A stretch of 64,000 bases of DNA. Source: Nectonema munidae. Its lineage: Eukaryota > Nematomorpha > Nectonematoida > Nectonematidae. This document shows, in pieces, positions 1 through 12,400 of the stretch. Where the stretch lies: positions 124,001 through 188,000 of the forward strand of contig JAUIRK010000179.1 of NCBI GenBank assembly GCA_030549495.1. The letters run 5' to 3'. The notes below the pieces were generated by a model. That model was not told the DNA's origin, ran no database searches, and saw nothing but the letters and a program-made list of their open reading frames with translations. The stretch's first letter is position 1. Each line of letters begins with the position of its first letter. Both the position numbers and the translations under genes were made by a program.

Positions 1-1799
1 CGGAATTAAGTCACGTAGTTTTTGTGATTCTAATTTGTTAAGCTTTTGAGAATGTTGTTAAAATGCAGTTATTATTTATAAGAACAAATTATATGGAAAA
101 TTGACTTGTTTCAAATTAACTTGAACAGAAGAATTGTTTTTTACAAAATAATTTATAAAACTAGGATCTATAGAGTTGAAAAAAGTGAGAGCATTTTCAA
201 AATCAAACTATAAACTTTGCACACCAACTACCATATCTATTATCTTCTTTCTATCACACTTAAAAATTTTAAAGTTGTCTTTCAAAATTTGTTTTTAACT
301 TTTCTCTTATGTGTCTAACACAAAACTATTGTGAAGAGTATGGGAAAGATTTTTATAGATATAGGTTTTTCGTCATCTAACCCAAAAATTGGAGAAGAAA
401 AAGATCCAATAATTTAATCTAGTTCATTGAAAAAAATACTGTACATTTCCAGACTTGAATCACCATGTTAAAAAACTAGTCCAAAAATCAGATATCTTTT
501 TGTTTTCATTCTAAATAGTTAAATTCATTTCTTTTTAAATTCATTCTAATTGGTTTAGCAACTCCAATGATTGCAGTTTCAAATCCTTGAATAAAACAAA
601 CTCTTTTCATATCTAAAATTTGTTTTTTATCGTATAAATGATAGAAGTTCACTTTTGTTTTGCTTGAACAACTTTTGAACGAAAGGATGACATGGATCAT
701 ATTTTCAATCAAAAAATGTTTTCACCAGGATTGATAGGAACATTCAAAAAATTCTTTTTTCCTCTATACTTTAAGTTTCGTATTCGTTTAAGACAGTTGT
801 GAGCTTCTTCCTCGTTGTCTAATAACTTTTTTCGTTATGTATCACTAGGATTATTATCGTGAGCCATTCTTTATATCCTAGTTTTCAACCATTCTGATGA
901 CCTAATATTTTTAAAATTTTCATCAAAATAAATTCCCCAAAAACGAACAACTTTTGACTTCTTTTCAATGGTTTTTGCCCGGTTATGCGTCGCTTAAAAG
1001 CAAAATTGATTTCTCAATTTAGAATAATAGCTTTGTAGGCACACAGCAATAGTTAACTGTGGTTGAGGTTTTAATTCGTTTAAGCTTATTTTGCTCTCTT
1101 TCTGTTTTCTTTTGAATAAAATATGAGTAAAAAGATTTTAGGGCATGCAATAGATTCCCAAACACCACAATCATCTTTGGAATGATTTTTTAATTATTTT
1201 TTTAAGTTTATATATTTTTTCATTTTTTGGACAATTTTTAGGCGTAAACCATAAAATTGTTTGACACGTTCAGACATTTTGCCACACTAATTGGGAAAAT
1301 TAAGCACGGAATTGAAATCGGCAGAATAGGTCGATTATAAAAATATTTTTTATTTAAAAATTGAATAATCTTTTTGACCACAATATTCTGTGATAAATCG
1401 TACATTAGTATGACAGTCTCAGATATTTTCACACCCTTAAAAGATTATAAAAAAGTTTGTACACAAACAGAGACATGTTTAACAAATAAATCCCGTTAAT
1501 TTTAAACAGATTGTTAAAGAGATGTTGAATGCAAATCGGGTAGCTTTCTCCCGGATTCAGCCTAATTAACAAATATCAGCGTAAGCTGAATTTATGTTGC
1601 TGTAGTAATAGCAATGATGTTATTTGAAAAACTTTCATTTTAAATTTTGTGACTTTATATATTTAGATAATACTCTCTAAAAAAACCGTGAGGTCGAAAA
1701 TTTGAGTAAGGGTATAAGTTGTGATTAAATAAAGTCTATATTCACTTTCTACTTTAATATATTTGCTTGATTTTGTAGGTAAATTTTTATACCACTTAT
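1..1799. other. AT-rich stretch, no gene recognised
   Basis: Mostly AT-rich sequence. Around 400-1100 the minus strand shows broken coding-like stretches rich in Lys, Asn and Arg, including an open frame at 506-712. I could not place these in a protein family, and the frames are interrupted. They may be an old transposon relic. Nothing else is supported. Confidence 0.35.
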
Positions 1800-2372
1800 A
1801 AACATAGCAATAACACAATTTAATTTAATTTCCATAAAATTAATGTGATCTTTCCAAGTCAAACTTTTATGAATTATGAGACCTAGAAGCTCAAAGCTGT
1901 CAACTAACTCTACAAAATCAATTCAAGCATGCAATCTTTTTTTATTAGAAAAAAACATTGCCTTTGCTTGATCTTTATATACAGTAAATTGATACACAGA
2001 ACATCAATCAAAAACTGGGTTAATAACTAAAAGGTAGATGTATCTAATTTTGGAAATGGGAGCAGCTATATCATATACGAATAAAAGAAATCGAATCTGT
2101 TGATTACATTTGAAAACATCATTGACAAAAAGAATGAACACACATGGCCCTAGAATAGATCCTCGCGAACCTCGTCTCAAAACAACGCTTTCATACGATT
2201 TAATATAATTTATTTCGACTCTTTGACTAAGATTGTTCAAGTATGATCTCAAAAACTTCATTGCTTTTTCCGATAACGAAAATTTACTTAAAAGAACGCG
2301 ATGCGAAATAATATCAAACATTTTTGATAGGTCTACGAACAAAGAAAATACCAAAATAATCAATAATTTCAT
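1800..2372 (-). mobile_element. LINE reverse transcriptase fragment
   Basis: A minus-strand frame at 2372-2004 carries reverse transcriptase motif A (FVDLSKMFD, where FxDFSKAFD is usual) and motif B (SILGP). The YADD position reads YDIA, so the catalytic box is gone. Downstream, to about 1800, another frame reads ELLGLIIHKSLTWKDHIN, the typical thumb segment of Jockey/CR1-like LINEs. There is no endonuclease and no tail. It is a short, old, diverged fragment in the 5' flank or an intron of the coiled-coil gene. Confidence 0.75.
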
Positions 2373-3498
2373 TAATGATAACTAATCGAAATATAATGAA
2401 TGCTGTACAATTTTCTAAAAGGTTGCTTTAAATGGATTATATTTTAAAATTTTAATTTAAAAATCATCATATATTATTTTTTAGATAAATAATTTAAATT
2501 TTGTATTTGGAACATTCTATCCTTTTTATTTTATTTTTGAAAAATATGTATATTTTTTGAGGCTTGATATTCAGTTTCTTAAAAAAAATAAGAGAAATAT
2601 TAGTGTTCAATAATACTTTACCACATTCAATAATATAGGTGTTTGCATATAGGTTCATAATTATATTCTATTTGGATTGCACTATATTTTACATTACATA
2701 CCAATCTATTAATAAAACTACAATTATAGTTTATTTATGTATCTCTAGTTTCTGCATTTTTCTTTCCATTATGTTCCAGAGAAATTATATTCGTCATTCC
2801 TTGAGTCTTTTACAAAATAAAGAGACACTAACATGGTTTTTGTGTATTGTTACATTGTGTAAACAATTCATTTTTGGAGCTTTCAAGTTCAGTACTGTAT
2901 AAGATTCTCAGTTGTATCAAATAGAGAAAGTGGATATAATGTGAATTCACTAAACAAACTGCTTCTAAATATTTGAGTAAAAATTATATATTTTTTAAAA
3001 ATTCTAAGTTCTGTCTCGTTCGTTTCTTCTAGTCTTTGTTTAACAAATATAATATAGCAGTATTTTGTTGGGCTATTAACTCATTAATGACACCATAACT
3101 TAAAAGTTATCTTTTTTTAATTGAAAATTTCAAAACCGAAAATAAAATATCATTTCTTTTTTTTATTGAATTTTTCATTTTATCAAGACGACACGTTTCA
3201 TAATTTTTTAGGCACAAGACAAAAAAATAATATAGTTTTCTAATTTTTTTTTAAAGTTTAATCATTATATATAAGTGCTTATAATAGCTTTAAAAAATAT
3301 TTTTGATAATCCAAGGTGCTGCTTGTAATATATATAATTTTTTTTAGGTATATTGTCAAAAGGGCCTCGATATAGTTTGTTGAAATTTATATATTATATT
3401 TATTAAATTTTCTTTTTACATCTTTTCAAAAGGGATTTTAAAAGGTCAAAAAATTTAATTATAATGTAGAAAATTTCTAGTATAGCATAAATGTTTAG
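2373..3498. other. AT-rich non-coding stretch
   Basis: No coding exon or repeat that I can support. An open frame at 2639-2902 has no family resemblance and a composition expected of AT-rich noise. Earlier exons of the coiled-coil gene may lie here or outside the window, but none could be chosen with confidence. Confidence 0.4.
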
Positions 3499-6400
3499 AA
3501 ACATCTAGAAGAAAAGTTGAAAGAAAACAGCATAGTCTTGGAAGATCTAAAGTCGCATAATGATTGTTTGCGAGACGCATTAGGTTCGATTGGGTTGCAT
3601 CATCACCGAGAAAGTCAGCATCTTCAAAGTGTGATATCAGAACTTGAAGATATTATGTATTTTTTAAACTCATTTTTCTCATTAAATCATGTTTATTTTT
3701 AATAGCGTGCCAAGTGCTAATCAAAGTTTAACACCTCAAGGGGTCAAGTGCCTTTGGAACAAATTAGATTTATCCCACATTCTATCAAAAAATCCCTATC
3801 TCGAAAAAATAGTTCAGAATGATTTTCAAGGCAATGAATCCTTTGTTCCTCCATCTTCTAGGTTAGTCGCTACTTAATTATTGGCTGCAGCTTTTGCATA
3901 TAAAATATCATCCCGTTAATTTCTTATTTTCTCTACTACACCCACTCTGCCTGTAGTTCGTCAAAAAGAGTAACTATTTGAAAATTGTCTAAAATTATTA
4001 TATATATTTTAAATCTGAAATATCATATCGCTGGCATAATGAAACTGCTGATTCAGTGATCTGTTGTAAATAGGATGAATTTATCAAGCTCATGATAGCT
4101 ATAAATTCTTCTTTCAGAGAAATATACGGTTATTTTATGAAAGCTATGGCTTCAAATTATTTGTCATCACGATTATGTGAAGAATTTTTTATACCCATTC
4201 AGGTGATTAGGGATGAAATAGAAGCTTAAATATACTCAATCCTAATAGATGAGTGTATTAGTTTGATTTAGCTATGACTTTTTTTTAATTATCGGTATCG
4301 CACCCAAGGGAAGGATAATCTTCCATAGCCCCTTATATACTATCTGGATCGAGACCCTTTACTCTCGTTATCTGACTACAAATTTCGCTTTGACTCTATT
4401 ATATATGAATGATTTTATCTATTGTTTGCTAGAAGGTAGTAATGAGATCAGAATTACGAGCAAAGTAATTTAACTTGAGATTAGTCTTGGTTTCAATAAA
4501 TATAGGATCTCAATGTTTTCGATAATATAATTGAATGGCGAATTTATACATATTTTCAATTACTCTAGTGCTATATCATTTGTTATTTATTTTTAGGAAT
4601 TAATAAAATCAGGAATATCATTCACAAAAATTTTCACGTCTATCTTTTGTTTTTTTCCATTCCTTGTAAACTTCCTTCAAGTTAATTTGTTCTTCACCAA
4701 TTAAAAACATTTTGATTCTCATTAAATGATTTAAGTGTTTTTCATCAAGTCTATTTCTAAATTTTGATTTTATTGAATTCATTGTACTGAATCTCCTTTC
4801 GCAATCAGCACTGGGAGCTTGAAAAGTGCCCATTATATCGTATATGATTCCAATGTTTCTAAAATTTCTATTTTCAAAACAAATTCCAAACTATCACTGA
4901 ATGATTGGATTGCCCTGGATTGCATTTTTTGATGAATTATAAACTTCAGTTCACAATACTCTTTTGAAACTTTTTCAAGTGCTTCTGAACTTTTAAAAAA
5001 ATGTGAATATTGTGACTTCAAATGTTTCACATTTTCTCTTCCATACTCAGAATTATGGATATTATTTGATATGATGTTGATATCAAAAGCCTTCCATTTT
5101 TCTACCTCCTCATCTAGAAAGCAAAGTATAGAAGCATTATCAACACTGTCACATTTAGATAAAACTTTCGCAACATTATCACTCCAATACATTTTTGGTC
5201 CAAGATATTGTGCTTTAAATTTTTGAATTTTTGCTATGTAGTTTGAGCATCAATAATGTTCAAACTACTTTTTTATAAAATTTTACACAACGTTGCAAGT
5301 TCATGTAAAATATCATCAAAAACAAATATTGCAACTTTGTATTATGGATTGTTCAAAATTTTTAAGCAATATTTACAAATTGTATCATTTGATGAAATCA
5401 CTTCTTCGTTGCAAAACTCAATCAAAGATTCGTAGTTTTTTACTAAAGCATTCGCAGCAAAATAACGTGATAGCCAGCGTACTTCGTTCAAAGATTTAAA
5501 AGTCACGCACTCATGATTCATAACTGAACATATCTCTTCAAATTTGACTTTTTTTAACAATGGATCTATTAAACATTGAAGAAGAAGAAGAAGAAGAAGA
5601 AATTTATTCGCAACAAAAATCAACATAAAAGCACACAAAGTATATTATAAGTAGAACCAAACATTAGATTTAATAAAATAAACGTCTTTTTATTTGTGCA
5701 GGAGTTTCAAAAGGCTGGGAAGCCGCTGAAATGAAAACAACCCAAATATTACTTTCGTAACTATATAAATATAGCATTGTTTTATATGATACAAAAACAA
5801 AATTTAGAAAATGGATGGCAAGACAAACAAATTATATAGAAAAAATATATATATATATATATGGGTGTATATAAATAAAATTGAGTATATAATATGTAAA
5901 TATGTACATAAATGACGAGTATATATTTATTAAATGTAACTCAGGTTCGATGACAAGAAAAACATTGTTTTATGTTACACTCAGAATTGTAATGATTTAT
6001 ATAACATTGTTTAATTGTTTTTTTGAAAAGACTGATGGGCATGTATATATAGTATGAATTAGGTAAAATGAAGTTCCAACAATGTGGTAATTTATATTTC
6101 ATGGACTGATAATTTGCTTTAGATTTAAAAAATGGCAACTTCGCATTATTATTATCACGTAAATTATAATACATATTATGATCATAGTTAAAACTAATGA
6201 AAGAGTTAAATATTGTAGGTAAATAATTGTTCATAAGTTTATAAGTAAAAAGTAGTAGGTTATAATAAAATAGATCAGCAATTTTTAATATGTTTGATTT
6301 ATAAAAAAAACTCATCAGTATGCGCAATATAATGTATATTAAAAATTATTCTTAAAACTTATTTTTGTGACTTATAAAGTAAGGAAAGATTTTGGTGTCC

Positions 6401-9400
6401 CCAAATAAATATACCATAATTTATATACGATAGAAAAAATGAATTGTATGGCAAAATTTTAGTGTCTGTAGGAAAGAAATTTTTAAAACGCTTCAAAATA
6501 CCTATGATTTTAGATAATTTAGTGTTAGTGTATGAAATGTGCTGCTTCCATTTTAAATTATCATCTATAACTATACCTAATAGATTATAACTTTTAACTA
6601 GATCAAAAACAAAGTTAGAAAAGTCAAGCTTAAAAGATTTTTTCCTATTAAAGAGCATAACCTTAGATTTTTTGTAATTAATCGTCATACAGTTAGCTTG
6701 ACACCACTCAAAAAGTTTATCCGTTTGCTGTGTAGAATATTCTAGAGTTTTATCGTGTGAAAAGGGTAAGGATCATTTGAGTTAGGTATATCGTTTAGAT
6801 AAATAAGAAACATCAGAGGGTCGAGTATCGAGCCTTGTGGAACCCCACAGGTAATGGGCAGAACGTTAGAATAAGATTTATCAATGGTTACTTTTTGGCG
6901 TCTTTGGTGAAAATAAGATGATAAAAGAGACAAAGATTTCATACCAATACCATAAAGGACAAGCTTTTTCAGTAAAATTGAGTGTGAAACATTATCAAAC
7001 GCTTTTGAGAAATCTATAAAAAATGTAAGCACACTTTGGCCTGACTCAAGATTTTGAAGAATTTCATCGATTAAACAAATAAGAAGTAACTGCGTGTTGT
7101 GAAGATTACGAAAACCAAATTGAAATTTATAGAGAATTTTATTACCTTCAAAAAAAGAAACTAGTTGAGAATACATTAACTTTTCAAATATTTTGGATAA
7201 AATTGGTACTATCGAGATAGGGCGATAATTGTCAGGATTGTTTTTATCTCCTTTTTTAAAGATTGGGTGAACTATGCTAAGTTTAAAACATTGAAGAAAA
7301 ATGGAATATTCCAAACAATAATTGTAACCAATTAACAAGAATTTAGCGATAATATTGATACAAATTTTAATATGAGAGATTGAGAGACCGTAAACATCAG
7401 CAGAATGGTTCATTTCAATATCATTTACTGCTAAAAGAATGTCATTCATGGAAAACTTTTGGTAGTCAAAGTGCATGGAAGACTGATTTACATAATTTGA
7501 GAAGTCGCCTACAGGTTCAGAACATGCAATAACATGAGAAAACTTATAGTTAAAATAGTTAGATTTAGTATAACTATTATCAATAATTTCATTGTCAACT
7601 TTTAGTACAATATTTGAATCAATGGAAGGATTGATCAATTTGTTAATTTCTTGCCAAATTTGTTTTGGACATGACTTATTCAAAAATGTTTTCTTAAAAA
7701 ATTTAGTTTTTAGTGATTTAATCTTATGTTTGATTTCATTTCTAATCGAAACATACTTATGTTTTAAATTATTACAAGACTTGGTCTTCAGTTTGAAAAA
7801 AATCAAATTACGTTGTCTTATTAAGTCCAATAAATGTTTGTCAATCCAAGGATTCTTAGGGTTGTTATAATAAGAACCTTTACTTAACTTTATCAGTTTT
7901 GTATCGCCTTTTACAAAGCTTGAAAGCATAGTATTTAATTTTTCGAAATAGTTATTAGGGTTGTCAAAATCATGCTTTAGGTTGTGATACTAATCAAAGT
8001 TGGTAATATTGAGCAAAAAGGAATTTTTATCAAACTTTCTCTTTAATGGGTATTTATTTATATTTAACGAAACTTTAAATGTAACTAAAATAGGTAGGTG
8101 GTCAGATATATCAAATAAAATGTTGAAAGCTTTGCTTAGATAATAAGAAGTTGGAGCATAAATATTATCTAATATAGTTTCACTATTAGGTCTTGTTAAT
8201 TTGGATATTAATGGTTGAAAACCATTTGACAACATAAGATCCATAAAGGTTTGAACATATCTGTCATTATCAATTTTACGAAGATCAAGATTTAAATCTT
8301 CTAAAAAAACACTCGATTTGTAATCATGCTTATAATCAGTCAAGAAATAATCAAAGTCACTCAGAAATGCTTCTATATTGCTATGAATAGATGTAGGTTT
8401 ACGGTAAATATTGTTAACACATATGCTGTTACATTTATCTAATAGAATAGAAATAGTAAAAACTTCGAAAAAACTGCTATAGTGAATACTATTGCAAATT
8501 GTGAACTTTACACTATTATGAACATAAAATCCTAATCCGCTATGAGAGCTAAGCATAGGTGGCATAAAAACAAACTCATAGTTTTCTATGTCGAAGGAAC
8601 TAAAGTTCATTTTTCCTAGCCAGAGTTCCTGAAGACATATAACGTGAAGTAGACAATTATTATGTGATTCAAATATGGAAATCAGACATTTTAACATATC
8701 ATATTTGGGCTTAAGGGATTGAATGTTAAGACTAATTATATTAAAATTATACAAGTTTAAATTTTTATACAGATTAACAAATTTAGATGAATTAAGGTCA
8801 TTGAACATACACTGATCTTTAAAATGTGAAGCAGAAAACAAATCAAAATATTTCTCATCAAAGTTACTAAAATCTTCGAACTTGCTTAGTTCATTAACAT
8901 TTTTACGATCATTTAAACTACAAAAAAGATTACTACCTTCATTTACAAAACTATTCATTGATTTAAGTTTAGTAGATAATTTAAACAATTTATATTATTC
9001 ATATCAATTTTATGTTTAAGTTCCAATAATGTGTGACATTGGTTTGAATTACATGCATGTGCGTAATCTAATTTTTTTCATCACATCGGTAGCAATATTT
9101 AGTATCAGTGTTTTTGCAATCTTTAGAAAAATGCGATAGTCGGCAAAATCTACACCTAGGATGTTCAGCGCTACATTCATGAGATAAGTGATTAAATTTG
9201 TTACACTTGAAACAAATTTTAACATGACTTTTAAGAAGTTCTAGTTCAAATGCAAAAGATTCTATATAAATATACTTATTAGGAAAAATACTCTTTACCT
9301 TTTTATGATCAAATTTAATGCCAATATTATAATAACTGTTTAATTTGAAAATGTTGATAATATCTTCAGAATTTAAATCATTTTGGCTGCAAATAGTGCT

Positions 9401-12400
9401 TCTAATTGTGTCAAATTGAATACTATTATTAATGCCTTTTATACAAAAATACGGTGATTTTGGTTCAATTTTAGTATACTCTAAATTTTTACTTTCAAGA
9501 ACTTTATAAACAAAAACTTTTTTTTATTAAACATTGTGATTAGTTGCTGCGCAAATATAAAAAAATCACTGCGCAATAGCGCTGCTGCGCAGCTTAGAGG
9601 GAACCGTGGGCTTGAGCCCCCCTCCCCCATTTTTGACCTGAGCCCCCTCAACGCCTCACCCCCACTCAATTTTCCAAGACTCTCCACTCAATTTTTCAAG
9701 CTTAAATAAGTTTTAAATGATTTACATCCGATAAAGTGCGCTTGTGAAGAAATCTTTTCTTTGTACATTGGTAGTTTCAATGAATATATTATAAAATTGT
9801 CTAGAGCAGAGATGCAAAAACACGGTCGCGCTGCGCGACCAAAAATTTCCTAGCACGACTAAGAAATTTTCTGCTCACTGCCAGTAAAAGTTGTATATAT
9901 TTTTTAGTTTGGTTTGTATGAATTATAGCTTTTTCAAGAATTATTGATACATTTTAATTATATTTTCATCGTTTTATATGTGTTTTTACTTTCTTTACTA
10001 TGTAATCTATGATTTTATTCACAATGCTTTTGTGAAAGTGCAAAAGCCATGTACTAATTTTTTTGCATGAAATTTAAACGAATATTTCATTTTTGATTGA
10101 TTATGTTTCGATTCGCTTTATTATACATATTTTTTTAGATTCCTCACTTTTTGTAATTTTATGAATTAAAAAATACTTTTCATTTAAGATTTTTATCTCA
10201 AAATCATAAATTTTCTGAATGAGTTTATCTAGTAAACGAAAATAAACGAATCTCGATTTTTTTAAAAAAAACAAAAGACTGAAGTTGAAGATTTTACCTT
10301 TGATTCCCAACAAAGTACAAGTATTTCTGTAGATCCAAAAAGCTTGGTTGAAAATGAAGATCGGATAAATGAAGGAAAAAAACACCGTCCTTGTAAGTTT
10401 CTATCTTCTTATGCAAGTCAGTTTGCAGATCGGATAAAAATTGAAAAAGGAGAAAAAAATGAAGTGGTGAATGTCTTTTGTAAATGGTGCTCTTCTTTCT
10501 AAAACCACGCCGATAGCTCATCCAAACTTGTTTCAGGCTATAAAGATCTTTTCAAAAAAGAGACATTCAAAATTCATGAAAAAAGTCTTTCGCATAAGAA
10601 ATGTGAAAAATTGTACAAAGCTTGTACAATTAGAAATGAAAAATTTCAAAAAACTTTTCAATATTTCACATTCCATTGCTTATTAGAACAAGCCTTATAG
10701 TGATTTTGAAAAACAAATGTAAATAGTTCGAAAATTGGGAATTGCAGTGAAGGAAAAGTATGTGAATAGAACAATGCACAGAGTTTATCCATTACATTTC
10801 TGAAACCCTTTAAGCTTTAAGAAACCTCTCCAAAAGATTAGGATTTAGCATTTTAGACAAAAAGAGAATGGTTGGGCTTGCAACAGATTTAGCAAGAACG
10901 ATGCTTGGCAGCCACAATGGAGTTGTTTCTAAAATAGCAAAAGATATTCCACATTTAATTGTAACACATTGTTTCTCATAGACTTCAGCTCGCAGTCCTC
11001 GATTCTTTGAAATCCGTGTTGACAAAAGTTGAGTCAACTCTCAGAAGGTTATATGTTTTTTATAATTCTTCTCAGCGTTTATCTCAACTGAAAGAAGTCG
11101 CAAATGCATTGGAACTGCAGATCCCCAAGTTAAAAGATATTAATTCTGCTCGATAGGTAGCAAGTAAAGAACAGGCTTTGCACGCTTTTTTGAGAAATTG
11201 GCAGGAAGTTGCGCTGCATTTACAAAGCACTGCTTCTAATGGAAGATCAGAATCCTCCAAAGCGAAAGGACTCTTAAAATGTATTTGCGAATTTAGGTTT
11301 TTGAAATTTTGTCATATTTTATATGATTTTTTGATCATTCTCAAGCCCCTATCTTTGATATTTCAAAAAGAATCTCTTTTATTGAGCGATGTAAAACCTT
11401 TTGTTGAAAAAACAATCACTTTTCTGATTCACTTAAAAAAGAATGTTGGTAATGAAGAAGCCGCTTTCACAAGACAAGTTTCCACTTCAGCTGTTTTCAG
11501 AGAAATTGAGTTGGAAAGAGTAGATATTGGAGAAATCAACTATCAAAAAGATAGAAAAAATATAATTATTACGGAGTGGTTTCTCTCATGGAAAGATTAA
11601 AAACTTTCCAAGGAAGTGTAGTGAGTCATATGTCAATATTTGACACACTAAAATGGCCTGATGGAAAAAATTGTCTGATTTTGGCGATGATGACATTGAA
11701 AAACTAGCCAAACACTTTGAAGATCCTTTATCATCTATGGGAAATCCAAATTTTTACTTTGAAAAACAAATGCTCCTTGATGAGTGGTTTTTATTAAAAA
11801 CAATATGTAAAGAACAACGTTTCCATCAAATTTGTAAGTATGCTATCCTACAGTCAGAAAGATTTTTCTTTTATCGAAGTTATTTTCAATAATTCTTAGT
11901 TTGCCATGTTCATCAACTGGATGTGAAAGAGGGTTCAGTAGAATGAATTTGATTAAAACAAATAATTTGAGGAGTAAAATCACTTGTGAAAATTTAGATT
12001 CACTAATGTTGGTTGGCCTATGTCAGAGGTGGGGAACCTTTTTGTGCACGAAGCCACCTTACAATTCTTGTCCTTCATAGAGGCCGCACTGAACAAATTA
12101 CTATTTTTTTCAGTTATTTTATCCCCTCGTACAACATTTAATAATAATAATCTAATAAAAGAACTTATACAAGTTCTTTTATTAGATTATTAAAATTAAG
12201 ATTTTATTTTCAAGTATTAATTAATAATATTATTATAAAAAGACAGACGTATAAACATCAAGAATATGAAGTTTTCAAATATTTCATTTAGGTAAGTAGG
12301 TCCTTTTTATACAAATTAATGACTTCTTTGAGTTTGTTTCTTTTGAGAAAGCATTTTGATATCAGGCTCCAACATAGTGGTTCTTAGTTTTAATTGGTCC

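Larger units (their letters stand above)
5579..9524 (-). mobile_element. LINE (Jockey/CR1-like), 5'-truncated, with 12-bp target duplication
   Basis: A 3.9-kb LINE lies on the minus strand. From its 5' end: the tail of a gag-like ORF1 (about 9513-9068) with zinc knuckles CFKCNKFNHLSHEC and CRFCRLSHFSKDC; an endonuclease (8988-7990, with SLNIQSLKPKYDMLK and SDHLPILVTF); a reverse transcriptase (7929-6742, motif A FIDFSKAFDNVSH, motif B CGVPQGS); a thumb segment (6688-6359); and a C-terminal part (6327-5941). Endonuclease and RT are in the same frame, separated by one stop at 7990-7992. The YADD box is deleted near 6750. The 3' end is AATAAATTTC followed by (TTC)n at 5579-5602. TATTAAACATTG flanks it at 5567-5578 and 9525-9536, a perfect 12-bp target duplication. 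ORF1 is cut at its 5' end, as expected for incomplete reverse transcription. Confidence 0.9.
4600..9608 (-). mobile_element. hAT transposon relic, split by a LINE
   Basis: Minus-strand transposase pieces: 5638-5342 contains EVRWLSRYFAANALVKNYES, a block typical of hAT transposases related to KIAA1586. 5192-4833 is the middle helical part. 4833-4618 contains SADCERRFSTMNSIKSKFRN, the C-terminal hAT dimerisation motif. The LINE at 5579-9524 interrupts the coding region just before CLIDPLLKK. The remaining 5' part lies at 9537-9608 and carries a GC-rich end (TTAGAGGGAACC in + orientation) that looks like a hAT terminal inverted repeat. The transposase has several breaks and no N-terminal half, so it is non-functional. 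Confidence 0.75.

Noticed and set aside
506-712. Possible transposase or host exon on the minus strand
   Set aside because: Coding-like, but I could not match it to any family and the flanking frames are broken.
2639-2902. Possible short membrane protein
   Set aside because: AT-rich noise; no start context, splice sites or homologous motif.
7592-7870. Plus-strand frame opposite the LINE polymerase
   Set aside because: Antisense shadow of the LINE reverse transcriptase.
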